A stretch of DNA of 64,000 nucleotides, taken from Paenibacillus soyae. Its GTDB lineage: Bacteria; Bacillota; Bacilli; Paenibacillales; Paenibacillaceae. A program made the position numbers and the translations under genes. The notes beneath the pieces are model-generated. The model made no database searches. It saw nothing but the letters and a program-made list of their open reading frames with translations, and was not told the origin of the DNA. The stretch is from NCBI RefSeq assembly GCF_024623455.1, contig NZ_JANIPJ010000016.1, forward strand, positions 62,001 through 126,000. The letters are read 5' to 3'. Positions 54,829 to 62,921 of the stretch are shown here, piece after piece (position 1 is the first letter of the stretch; each line of letters starts with the position of its first letter).

Positions 54829-55605
54829 ATGGGTCAACACCAATTCGAGATTGCCTACGTATTCGAATATTTTTATAGATTGCTTCCGTCCCTCAAGGTT
54901 ACGCTTCTCATCGTGGGAAGCTCCATCGGCCTCGGGACGATAGTCGGGCTTCTCGTCGCGCTGCCCCAGCTGTACCGCATTCCGGTTCTGAGGAGACTGT
55001 CGCAGCTGTACGTATCGTTTTTTCGAGGCACCCCGATCCTCATCCAATTATTTTTGTTCTATTACGGCGTCCCGGAAGTGCTGAAGCTCGTTTACGTCGA
55101 CCTGACGAGAACGCCTGCCTTATTTTTCGTCATTCTCACGTATTCGCTGCATAGCGGAGCGTACATCGCCGAAGTGATCCGGGGAGCGGTATCGGCCGTA
55201 GACCGCGGGCAAGTGGAGGCCGCGTACGCCGTTGGGATGAACGGGTTCCAGGCATTCAGCCGGATCGTTCTGCCGCAAGCGCTGTCCATCTCCATTCCGG
55301 TATTCGGCAATATCGTAATCGGCAATCTGAAGGACACGTCGCTCGCCTTCACCCTCGGCATACTGGACATTACGGGCAAAGCGCAGACGATGGGCACGCT
55401 CTCTCAGCGGTTCATCGAAATTTATATCTCGCTCGCGGCGCTTTATTTCATCATCAGCTTTGCGCTGCAGAAGCTGTTCGACCGGCTCGAGAAGAGACTT
55501 CTTCGTCATGAACCGGCAGCCGCGAAGGATTCTTTGGTCAAAATATCGTTTCTTCGGAAAGATGTGGCGGCCTCGAAATGGCGAAGGAAGGAGGCGCAAT
55601 TATGA
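54829..55605 (+). CDS. tcyL: Amino-acid ABC permease, TcyL-like
   Basis: The 258-residue protein is a polar-amino-acid permease of the HisM type, with helices from about residue 18 (LKVTLLIVGSSIGLGTIVGLLVALP) and the motif FFRGTPILIQLFLFYYG. A second conserved segment is AEVIRGAVSAVDRGQVEAAYAVGM. GGAGGAG precedes it. Its TGA overlaps the ATG of the next permease (ATGA), so the two are co-translated. Cargo is inferred from the operon. Confidence 0.85.
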   Translation: MGQHQFEIAYVFEYFYRLLPSLKVTLLIVGSSIGLGTIVGLLVALPQLYRIPVLRRLSQLYVSFFRGTPILIQLFLFYYGVPEVLKLVYVDLTRTPALFFVILTYSLHSGAYIAEVIRGAVSAVDRGQVEAAYAVGMNGFQAFSRIVLPQALSISIPVFGNIVIGNLKDTSLAFTLGILDITGKAQTMGTLSQRFIEIYISLAALYFIISFALQKLFDRLEKRLLRHEPAAAKDSLVKISFLRKDVAASKWRRKEAQL

Positions 55606-56312
55606 AGCTGGACCTTTCGTTCATATGGACGGCTTTTCTTCAGCTGCTGTCGGCGATTCCGACTACGCTTGCCGTAACCGCGGTATCCGTCGTTTGCGGC
55701 CTTGCCATTGGCACGGTTGTCGCTCTTATTCGAATCAACCGGGTGCCCGTGCTGAATGCCGCCGCAGTCGCCTACGTCACTTTCATTCGAGGGACGCCTA
55801 TGCTGACTCATCTGCTGCTGGTTTATTTCGGATTACCCTTCGTTATTGACGCGGTCTGCGAGAGCTTCGGCTGGCCGTTCCGCTCGGTGTCGATCCCGAT
55901 GATCGGATTTGCTTACATTGCGTTTTCCATTACGGCAGGCGCCTATTTGTCCGAAGTTGTCCGTTCGGGACTTCTCGCGGTCGACAAGGGCCAGATCGAA
56001 GCGGCTTATTCGGTCGGAATGACGACCTCGCAGGCGATTCGCCGAATCGTATTCCCGCAGGCTTTCGCGATTTTATTGCCCAACCTTTCGAATAGCACGA
56101 TCAGCATGCTGCACGGCTCCACGCTGGTGTTCACGGTTTCGGTCGTCGACATTAACGCCAAATCGCAGATCATCGCGTCTTCCAACTGGAAGTTTTTCGA
56201 AGCGTATATCGCGGCCGCCGCCCTGTATTGGGGATTGACGTTCCTGATCGAGCGGGTAACCGCCATGGCGGAGAAGCGATTCCAAATGTATAACCGGGGA
56301 GGCGTATCATGA
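55602..56312 (+). CDS. tcyM: Amino-acid ABC permease, TcyM-like
   Basis: The 236-residue HisM-type permease shows FIRGTPMLTHLLLVYFG and SEVVRSGLLAVDKGQIEAAYSVGM. ATG at 55602 is chosen because GAAGGAGGCG precedes it, and it overlaps the stop of the preceding gene by 4 nt. It forms the membrane channel with that gene's product. The ATPase gene starts 4 nt before its stop. Confidence 0.85.
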   Translation: MKLDLSFIWTAFLQLLSAIPTTLAVTAVSVVCGLAIGTVVALIRINRVPVLNAAAVAYVTFIRGTPMLTHLLLVYFGLPFVIDAVCESFGWPFRSVSIPMIGFAYIAFSITAGAYLSEVVRSGLLAVDKGQIEAAYSVGMTTSQAIRRIVFPQAFAILLPNLSNSTISMLHGSTLVFTVSVVDINAKSQIIASSNWKFFEAYIAAAALYWGLTFLIERVTAMAEKRFQMYNRGGVS

Positions 56313-57061
56313 TCAAGCTGTCGCAAATCAAAAAATCGTACGGACGGCAGCAGGTGCTGCACGGCATCGATCTAACCGTCGGGAAAGGCGATGTCGTCGC
56401 CATCTTGGGACCGAGCGGTTCGGGCAAAACGACCTTGCTCCGCTGCATCAACTATTTGGAGCGGCCGAGCGACGGGGAAATCACGATCGACGGCTTCACC
56501 GTCCATTGCAAGCGTCCGACCAAAGCCGATATTCATCGCTTGCGCAAACAGTCGGCGATGGTGTTCCAGCAATATAATCTGTTCCGGCATAAAACGGCTC
56601 TCGAGAACGTCATGGAAGGACTCGTCGTCGTGCATAAGCAGCCGAAGGAGCAGGCTCGGCTTCGAAGCGCGGAGCTGCTCGAGAAGGTGGGGCTTGGCGA
56701 TAAGCTGGATGCTTATCCAAGCCAATTATCCGGCGGACAGCAGCAGCGGGTAGGGATCGCAAGGGCGCTTGCGCTCGGGCCGAAGGTCATCCTGTTCGAC
56801 GAGCCGACTTCTTCGCTCGATCCGGAGCTTGTTGGAGAGGTGCTCTCCGTCATTCGGAGAATCGCGAAGGAAGGCATAACGATGATCATCGTTACCCATG
56901 AAATGAGCTTCGCCCAAGACGTGGCGAGCCATGTCGTCTTCATGGATCACGGTACGATCGTCGAGCAGGGCGAGCCGAACGAAATCTTCCGCGCCCCAAA
57001 AGAAGAGAGAACGAAGCAGTTTCTGAAGAGGTTCGCGCCGGAAAGCGCGTATTCCATTTAA
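56309..57061 (+). CDS. tcyN: Amino-acid ABC ATPase, TcyN-like
   Basis: The 250-residue ATPase has Walker A GPSGSGKTT, the signature LSGGQQQR, Walker B VILFDEPTSSLDPE and the switch His (VTHEMSF). It overlaps the permease gene by 4 nt. It energises uptake of cystine or S-substituted cysteines by the two permeases. A monooxygenase gene follows 19 bp downstream. Confidence 0.92.
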   Translation: MIKLSQIKKSYGRQQVLHGIDLTVGKGDVVAILGPSGSGKTTLLRCINYLERPSDGEITIDGFTVHCKRPTKADIHRLRKQSAMVFQQYNLFRHKTALENVMEGLVVVHKQPKEQARLRSAELLEKVGLGDKLDAYPSQLSGGQQQRVGIARALALGPKVILFDEPTSSLDPELVGEVLSVIRRIAKEGITMIIVTHEMSFAQDVASHVVFMDHGTIVEQGEPNEIFRAPKEERTKQFLKRFAPESAYSI

Positions 57062-57080
57062 TCGCGAGGAGTAGATATCG

Positions 57081-58091
57081 ATGGCCTTGAAGCTTGGCAT
57101 ATTGGACCAAAGCATTGTGTTCCCTGGACAGACGGCGGCGGATGCCCTGCATAACACGGTCAAGTTAGCCCAACTGGCGGAATCCCTTGGCTACGAGCGC
57201 TTCTGGGTGTCGGAGCATCATGATTCGGATCGTCTGGCAGGATCGTCGCCCGAGGTGCTCATCGCTTATTTGCTTGCCCAAACCGAGTCTATACGGATCG
57301 GCTCCGGCGGCGTCATGCTGCAGCATTACCAGCCCTACAAGGTTGCGGAAAATTTCAACATGCTTGCCACTCTGGCCCCGGGAAGAGTGGAGCTCGGCAT
57401 CGGACGCGCGCCGGGAGGTTTGCCCCGGTCGACGAGAGCTCTGCAGGCGGCGGAAACGGAAAAGCTCGAAAACAAGCTGGAAGAGCTGCAGCTATTTCTT
57501 CGAGGACCGGCAGGTGAAGACCATTCGCTCCCCGGCCTGCAGGCGAGTCCTTTGCCCAGTCAGCCGGCCGGCGTCTTTATGCTCGGCACGAGCGTGGCCA
57601 GCGCGGAGCTTGCGGCGGAGCGGGGGCTGCCATACGTCTTCGCTTTATTTATCAACAACGATCCAGAAGCCGCTCGTCAGGCATTCGATACGTATCACCG
57701 GAGCTTCAACGGAAGCGCGGGCGAGAAGCCCAAGGCGATTCTTGCCTTATCCGTCATCGCGGCGGATACGGAAGAAGAGGCGGCGGCCATCGCCGACGAT
57801 CTATTAAGCGTTCGAGTTACGCTCGCGAGCGGCAAAACCGTTAACGTCAGCACGCTGGAACAAGCGGAAGAATTCGCAAGGCAGGCAGGGGAGTCTTATA
57901 CGGCCGAAGTGCGCGAAGCCGACGTGACGAAAGGCACGAAGGAGACGGTCCGAAGCCGCATTCTTGAGCTTGGCGAAGCGTATGGCGTCGAGGAATTCGT
58001 GTTCACGACGGTGGTCGGCGATTACGAGAAACGCGCGCGTTCCGTGGCGCTGCTGAAAGAAGCTTTCGAGGAAATAGCCGTTTCGCGATGA
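57081..58091 (+). CDS. cmoO: Luciferase-like flavin monooxygenase, CmoO-like
   Basis: The 336-residue TIM-barrel protein belongs to the LLM flavin-dependent group (LGILDQSIVFPGQT, WVSEHHDSDRLAGSSPEV, GRVELGIGRAPGG), of the MsnO8/YtmO type. In Bacillus subtilis YtmO (CmoO) is a monooxygenase of the S-alkylcysteine salvage operon, thought to open the C-S bond with FMNH2 and O2. The start follows GAGGAG. It sits between the Tcy importer and the deacetylase gene as in that operon. The exact substrate cannot be read from the sequence. Confidence 0.82.
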   Translation: MALKLGILDQSIVFPGQTAADALHNTVKLAQLAESLGYERFWVSEHHDSDRLAGSSPEVLIAYLLAQTESIRIGSGGVMLQHYQPYKVAENFNMLATLAPGRVELGIGRAPGGLPRSTRALQAAETEKLENKLEELQLFLRGPAGEDHSLPGLQASPLPSQPAGVFMLGTSVASAELAAERGLPYVFALFINNDPEAARQAFDTYHRSFNGSAGEKPKAILALSVIAADTEEEAAAIADDLLSVRVTLASGKTVNVSTLEQAEEFARQAGESYTAEVREADVTKGTKETVRSRILELGEAYGVEEFVFTTVVGDYEKRARSVALLKEAFEEIAVSR

Positions 58092-58120
58092 GAGGCGGCG
58101 CGACTTGGGGAGGGGAAGCG

Positions 58121-59788
58121 ATGAGCATCTTGAAGCTGGAGCCGTTCGGGGAACGACTGATCGCCATGAGAAGGCACTTGCATGCCAATCCCGAGCTTTC
58201 CTATGAAGAATACGAAACGACGGCGACCATCCGGAGATGGCTGACCGAGGCGGATATCCGCATAGCGGAATATCCTCTGCGCACAGGCGTCGTCGCAGAA
58301 GTCGGCGGAGAATGGGGAGGCCCGGTCATCGCAATCCGCGCCGATATCGACGCGCTCCCTGTGCAGGAAGAGACAGGTCTGCCGTTTGCCTCCGTGAACA
58401 AAGGCAAGATGCATGCGTGCGGACACGACTTTCATACGGCGGCCGCCATTGGCGCCGCTCTGCTGCTCAAGAAGAAGGAGAGCCAGCTGCGGGGAACAGT
58501 CCGGTTCTTGTTCCAGCCCGCGGAGGAGAAGGCGAAAGGCGCGCGGCAAATGATAGCAAGCGGAGCGCTTCGGGATGTGAAGGCCATATTCGGCTTGCAC
58601 AACAAGCCGGATCTGCCGGTCGGCACGATCGGCATCAAAGGCGGGCCGATCATGGCCGCCGCCGACGGCTTCGTCGTTGAAGTGCATGGCCGAGGGAGCC
58701 ATGCGGCCGTCCCCGAAGCCGGGCTCGACCCGATTGTCGTATCCGCGCATATCGTCACCGCGCTGCAGTCCATCGTCAGCCGCAACGTTGGCGCGCTCGA
58801 CAGCGCCGTTATTAGCGTGACCCGGATTCAGAGCGGGACCGCATGGAACGTCATACCCGATAAAGCCGTGTTTGACGGCACATTGCGCACGTTCGATCCG
58901 CGCGTACGGATGCGAGTGCGCGAGAGGCTCGAACAAATCGTCGCGGGCATTGCCGGCTCCTTCGAAACAAGAGCAGAGGTTTCTTGGATTGACGGACCTC
59001 CGGCCGTGCGCAATGACGCAAGATGGGCTGAGCTTGCTTCAAGTACGGCCGAGAAGCTCGGCTTGCGCGTGATCGCTCCGGCTCCTTCGCCGGCGGGGGA
59101 GGATTTTGCCTTCTATTTAAAGGAAACGCCGGGCTTGTTCGTCTTCCTCGGAACAAACGGCCCGCAGGAATGGCATCACCCCGCATTCGACGTCGATGAA
59201 CGTGCGCTCGAGCATGGCGCTTCTTTTTTTGCCGCGCTTGCCGTTGACGCGTTGAAGCAATTTTTAGATTCGGATAACACGAAGGAAGAAAGAGGTGAAA
59301 GAGACACGATGAGCCAATTGGCGATTGATGTCCATACGTATTTGCGAACGCATGAACAATTGAAGCAGGCCATAGAAGGGTTGACGGACGAAGGGCTGAG
59401 ATGGAAGGCCGCTCCGAATTCGTGGAGCGTAACGGAGGTGCTTGCCCATCTGGCCGATCATAACCTGATCGTATCGTTCCGGATTAGGGAAATCTTGGCC
59501 CGTTCCGAGGCGAGGCTGCCCGCGTTCAACCAAGATGCCTGGGTGGCCGGGCAGAAAGCGAACGAGGGGCATGCCGCCGACATCCTCGCCGCTTTCAAAT
59601 CGCTGCTCGACTACAACAGCTTGTTGTTTCAGCGGCTCGAGCCGGAGGATTGGGAGAAGACGGGAACGAACGCGAAGGGCGAGACGGTCACGTTATCGGC
59701 TGTCGTTCGCGGCTTTGTCGCCCATCTGGAGCATCACTTGCAGCAAATCGCCAGAATCCGGAATCACGAAAGCGGGGGAGCGGGATGA
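58121..59788 (+). CDS. sndA: M20 N-acyl-amino-acid deacetylase fused to a DinB domain (SndA-like)
   Basis: ATG at 58121 follows GGGGAGGGG; an ATG at 58088 overlapping the previous stop is the alternative. Residues about 1-382 are a metal-dependent M20 amidohydrolase: MHACGHDFHT, QPAEEKAKGA, GLHNKPDLP and EWHHPAFDVDE supply metal ligands. SndA (YtnL) in Bacillus subtilis deacetylates N-acetyl-S-alkylcysteines. Without any stop the frame goes on into a DinB/YfiT-type four-helix domain (about 397-555) with LAHLADH and HLEHHLQQI. A ribosome-like GAAAGAGGTG and an ATG at 59309 precede the DinB part, so two products are possible. A TTTTTAG at 59261 makes a lost or regained stop plausible. The DinB fold includes the bacillithiol transferase BstA, which would suit sulfur chemistry. 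Confidence 0.8.
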   Translation: MSILKLEPFGERLIAMRRHLHANPELSYEEYETTATIRRWLTEADIRIAEYPLRTGVVAEVGGEWGGPVIAIRADIDALPVQEETGLPFASVNKGKMHACGHDFHTAAAIGAALLLKKKESQLRGTVRFLFQPAEEKAKGARQMIASGALRDVKAIFGLHNKPDLPVGTIGIKGGPIMAAADGFVVEVHGRGSHAAVPEAGLDPIVVSAHIVTALQSIVSRNVGALDSAVISVTRIQSGTAWNVIPDKAVFDGTLRTFDPRVRMRVRERLEQIVAGIAGSFETRAEVSWIDGPPAVRNDARWAELASSTAEKLGLRVIAPAPSPAGEDFAFYLKETPGLFVFLGTNGPQEWHHPAFDVDERALEHGASFFAALAVDALKQFLDSDNTKEERGERDTMSQLAIDVHTYLRTHEQLKQAIEGLTDEGLRWKAAPNSWSVTEVLAHLADHNLIVSFRIREILARSEARLPAFNQDAWVAGQKANEGHAADILAAFKSLLDYNSLLFQRLEPEDWEKTGTNAKGETVTLSAVVRGFVAHLEHHLQQIARIRNHESGGAG

Positions 59789-60327
59789 CGAATCGGAAGG
59801 TTGTCATACGGGATGCGGAGCCGTCGGATACCGATGCGATAAGAGCGGTGCTGGAGGATGCTTACGCGGAATACGAACAGCTGATGCCCAAGGAGCGGTG
59901 GGAGGCTTATAAGGAGAATATCGCCTTCTCGTTGACGGACGCCAACGTGAAAACCCGTCTCGTTGCCGATGAGGAGGGCGTTATTCTCGGGAGCGTGTAT
60001 CTGTACGATACGTCGGCTGCCGCATACGGCTTGCCGGAGTTGAACATTCACGGTCCGATTATGCGCCTGCTCGCCGTTACGCGCAGAGCCCGGGGAAGGG
60101 GCATCGCCGCAGCGCTGGTTGCGGGGAGCATCGAACGATCGCTCGCATGGGGAGCCGACATTCTCCATCTCCACACGAACGATATGATGCAATCCGCCGT
60201 TCGGCTTTACGAGCGGTTAGGCTTCGAACGGGCCGGCGAGAAGGACATCGTGAAGGGAGACTCGGTAGTGAAGAGCTACCGCATCCGGCTGAAGGAAACG
60301 GAACGCTCGATAGGAGGGACGAGATGA
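59785..60327 (+). CDS. GNAT N-acetyltransferase (SnaA/YtmI-like role)
   Basis: The 180-residue protein has the acetyl-CoA loop RRARGRGIAAAL and the C-terminal LYERLGFER of the GNAT fold. ATG at 59785 overlaps the previous stop (ATGA). In the Bacillus operon YtmI (SnaA) acetylates S-alkylcysteines before oxidation; this gene may do the same, but it sits in a different position and could have another acceptor. It is co-translated with the monooxygenase gene that follows. Confidence 0.82.
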   Translation: MTNRKVVIRDAEPSDTDAIRAVLEDAYAEYEQLMPKERWEAYKENIAFSLTDANVKTRLVADEEGVILGSVYLYDTSAAAYGLPELNIHGPIMRLLAVTRRARGRGIAAALVAGSIERSLAWGADILHLHTNDMMQSAVRLYERLGFERAGEKDIVKGDSVVKSYRIRLKETERSIGGTR

Positions 60328-61658
60328 GCAGACGGAAATCGATTAAATTAGGCGCCTTGATTCACGGCGTGGGAGGGAATGTGACGGCCTGGCGCCACCC
60401 GGACGTCCCCGCCGACGCGAGCGTGAGCTTTCCATTCTACAAAGAGCAGGCTCAGATTGCCGAAGCCGGAAAGTTCGATCTTGTCTTTATTGCCGACGGC
60501 TTGTACATTAACGAAAAATCAATTCCTCACTTTCTGAACCGATTCGAGCCGCTCACTATTTTATCCGCTTTGGCTGGCGTCACGTCCAAGATCGGGCTGG
60601 TCGGCACGTTATCGAGCTCCTATAGCGAGCCTTTCACCGTTGCCAGACAGTTCGCGTCCCTTGACCATATCAGCGGAGGGAGGGCCGGTTGGAATATCGT
60701 CACTTCCCCGCTCGAAGGATCCGCGAAAAACTACGGGAAAATCGAGCATCCATCGCACGGCGAGCGCTATCAAATCGCGGAGGAGCATCTTGAGGTCGTT
60801 CGCGGCTTATGGGATTCCTGGGAGGATGACGCGTTCGTCCGCAACAAGGAGACGGGCGTTTTCTTCCATCCGGAGAAAATGCACCGATTGAACCACCGCG
60901 GCCGTTATTTCTCGGTCGAGGGGCCGCTTAATATTGCGCGGTCGAGGCAAGGCCAGCCGGTCGTCTTCCAGGCAGGCTCCTCCGAAAGCGGAATTAAGCT
61001 GGCGGCGGCAAGCGCGGATGCCGTCTTTACGGGTCATGATGATATCGAGGAGGCGAAACGGTTCTACAAGGAAGTCAAAAGCCGTGCCGTCGCTGCAGGC
61101 CGTTCGGCGGATGACATCGTCATCCTTCCCGGCATCGGACCGATCATCGGGCAAACGCAAGAAGAAGCGGACCGGAAGTACGAGGAGCTCGCCGGCCTCG
61201 TAAGCATCGAGCTTGCCCTGCAAGTGCTGGGGCGCTTCTTCGACCACCACGATTTCTCCCGTTATCCGCTTGACGAGCCGTTCCCCGACTTGGGCGACAT
61301 CGGCAGCAACAGCTTCCGCAGCAGCACGGACCGGATCAAGAGAACGGCCAAGGAGCAGCAGCTGACGCTACGGCAGGTCGCTTTGCAGGCCGCGTCCCCG
61401 AAAACCCCGTTCGTCGGCACGCCCGAGAAAATCGCCGATTTGATCGAGCAATGGCATGAACAAGAAGCGGCTGACGGCTTTATCGTAAGCTCCCCCATTC
61501 CGACTTCGCTGCGCGATTTCGTGGAACTGGTGGTGCCGATCCTCCAGGAGCGCGGCCTTTTCCGGACGGAATACGATTCGGATACGCTGCGGGGACACTT
61601 GGAGCTCCGTATTCCGGAGAACCGGTACGCTTCCCGATCGGTCGAACAGCATAGTTGA
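60324..61658 (+). CDS. cmoJ: NtaA/SnaA-family flavin monooxygenase, CmoJ-like
   Basis: The 444-residue TIM-barrel protein (SVSFPFYKEQAQIAEAGKFD, TVARQFASLDHISGGRAGWN, VVFQAGSSESGIKLAAASAD) is a typical two-component FMN-dependent monooxygenase of the NtaA/DszA/CmoJ group. ATG at 60324 overlaps the previous stop and follows GGAGGG. CmoJ (YtnJ) is its Bacillus subtilis counterpart. It should oxidise an N-acetylated S-substituted cysteine. No flavin reductase gene is seen next to it. Confidence 0.86.
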   Translation: MSRRKSIKLGALIHGVGGNVTAWRHPDVPADASVSFPFYKEQAQIAEAGKFDLVFIADGLYINEKSIPHFLNRFEPLTILSALAGVTSKIGLVGTLSSSYSEPFTVARQFASLDHISGGRAGWNIVTSPLEGSAKNYGKIEHPSHGERYQIAEEHLEVVRGLWDSWEDDAFVRNKETGVFFHPEKMHRLNHRGRYFSVEGPLNIARSRQGQPVVFQAGSSESGIKLAAASADAVFTGHDDIEEAKRFYKEVKSRAVAAGRSADDIVILPGIGPIIGQTQEEADRKYEELAGLVSIELALQVLGRFFDHHDFSRYPLDEPFPDLGDIGSNSFRSSTDRIKRTAKEQQLTLRQVALQAASPKTPFVGTPEKIADLIEQWHEQEAADGFIVSSPIPTSLRDFVELVVPILQERGLFRTEYDSDTLRGHLELRIPENRYASRSVEQHS

Positions 61659-61672
61659 CATGCCGCCCTTTC

Positions 61673-61725
61673 GATGGCCGCTGTCCGTTAGTTGGCCGAA
61701 GGGCCGCGAGCGGATAGCGGCCATC
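61673..61725 (+). terminator. Long hairpin after the sulfur operon
   Basis: GATGGCCGCT (61673-61682) pairs exactly with AGCGGCCATC (61716-61725), and TCCG/CGGA extends the stem. T-run is weak (GTCATTG). It probably ends the salvage operon. Confidence 0.55.
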
Positions 61726-61754
61726 GTCATTGTGCGAACCTATTTTAAGAGCTA

Positions 61755-61792
61755 TTTAGATTTCTTCTATTTGCAAATAGATTTCTTCTATT
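61755..61792. promoter_or_regulatory. Tandem LysR-type operators before the peptide transporter
   Basis: AATAGA-N5-TCTATT (61776-61792) is the same dyad as at 53846. A second imperfect copy, TTTAGA-N5-TCTATT (61755-61771), lies exactly 21 bp upstream, two helical turns. TTAAACAGGTAGGAATTAT (61839-61857) resembles the promoter-proximal motif of the Tcy operon. No gene that I support lies between the hairpin and 61901. Confidence 0.58.
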
Positions 61793-61901
61793 ATCCAAAC
61801 GCATCCTGTTCAGGTATGCTTTTAGTAGGCAAAGTTTATTAAACAGGTAGGAATTATCAGAATTGTTCATTCACAATAGGAATGGAAGGCGGGTGAAAGG
61901 C

Positions 61902-62921
61902 ATGGCTCGATTACTCGAAGTCGATCGGCTGCGAGTTGCCTTTCGAACCGAACGCGAAGAAGTCGTTGCCGTCGACGAAGTCAGCTTCGCGATGGGACGC
62001 GGCGAAACCATAGCGCTCGTCGGGGAGTCGGGCTGCGGGAAAAGCGTGACTTCGCTCTCCATTATGGGTTTGCTAGGCGCAAACGGAGCCGTTACCCATG
62101 GGGAAATCCGCTTTGACGGGAGTGTCATAACGGGTTGCGGAGAACCGGTAATGCGCCGGCTGCGGGGGAAGGAAATCGCGATGATCTTCCAGGAACCGAT
62201 GACGTCGCTGAATCCCGTCATGAAGATCGGCGAGCAGATCGGTGAATGTCTGCGTCTTCACCGGAAGTGCGGCCGCAAGGAAGCGAAGTCGGTCGCGGTA
62301 GGGCTGCTGAACAAGGTCGGCATCGCAAGGGCTGAAGCCGTTGCGAAGGATTATCCTCATGCCTTGTCCGGAGGCATGCGCCAGAGGGTGATGATCGCCA
62401 TGGCAATGGCGGGAAATCCGAAGCTGTTGATCGCGGATGAGCCGACGACAGCCCTTGACGTGACGATACAAGCGCAAATTCTCCAGCTAATGAAGCAAAT
62501 GCAGGAGGAAGGCGGCATGGCTGTTCTGCTCGTCACCCATGACCTGGGCGTCGTAGCGGAAATGGCTGATCGAGTCATCGTCATGTATGCGGGACAGATT
62601 GTAGAGGAAGCGGATGTCTATGCCTTATTCCGGGATCCGCGGCATCCGTACACGCAAGGACTGATTCGAGCGGTTCCAGCCATTGACGGCGCTGCAAGGA
62701 GACGGGCGCAGCCGATCCCGGGAGCGGTACCCTCACCTCGCGAAATGCCCGTAGGATGCCGCTTCCACCCTCGCTGCCAGTACGCGATCGATCGATGCGG
62801 GCTCGAGAATCCGGAGCTGCAAAGGATAGGAGACCGCCACAGCGTCAGATGCTGGGCTGCCCATACGTCCAGCCTTGCCCCGGAAGGGCAGCCTGTCCCG
62901 GGGGCGGTGATCACGGTATGA
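61902..62921 (+). CDS. Peptide ABC transporter ATPase, OppD/DppD-like
   Basis: The 339-residue ATPase has Walker A GESGCGKS, signature LSGGMRQR and Walker B LLIADEPTTALD, and the C-terminal Cys-rich CRFHPRCQYAIDRC of Opp/Dpp ATPases. ATG at 61902 (MARLLEVDRL) is preferred over GTG at 61893 and TTG at 61863. It overlaps the next ATPase gene by 4 nt. It energises peptide or related substrate uptake. The upstream operator suggests that the cargo contains sulfur, such as glutathione-like or cysteinyl peptides. Confidence 0.9.
   Translation: MARLLEVDRLRVAFRTEREEVVAVDEVSFAMGRGETIALVGESGCGKSVTSLSIMGLLGANGAVTHGEIRFDGSVITGCGEPVMRRLRGKEIAMIFQEPMTSLNPVMKIGEQIGECLRLHRKCGRKEAKSVAVGLLNKVGIARAEAVAKDYPHALSGGMRQRVMIAMAMAGNPKLLIADEPTTALDVTIQAQILQLMKQMQEEGGMAVLLVTHDLGVVAEMADRVIVMYAGQIVEEADVYALFRDPRHPYTQGLIRAVPAIDGAARRRAQPIPGAVPSPREMPVGCRFHPRCQYAIDRCGLENPELQRIGDRHSVRCWAAHTSSLAPEGQPVPGAVITV

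Noticed and set aside
61660..61842. 60-codon frame after the CmoJ-like gene
   Set aside because: It spans a hairpin and the operator region, has no ribosome site and an improbable composition.
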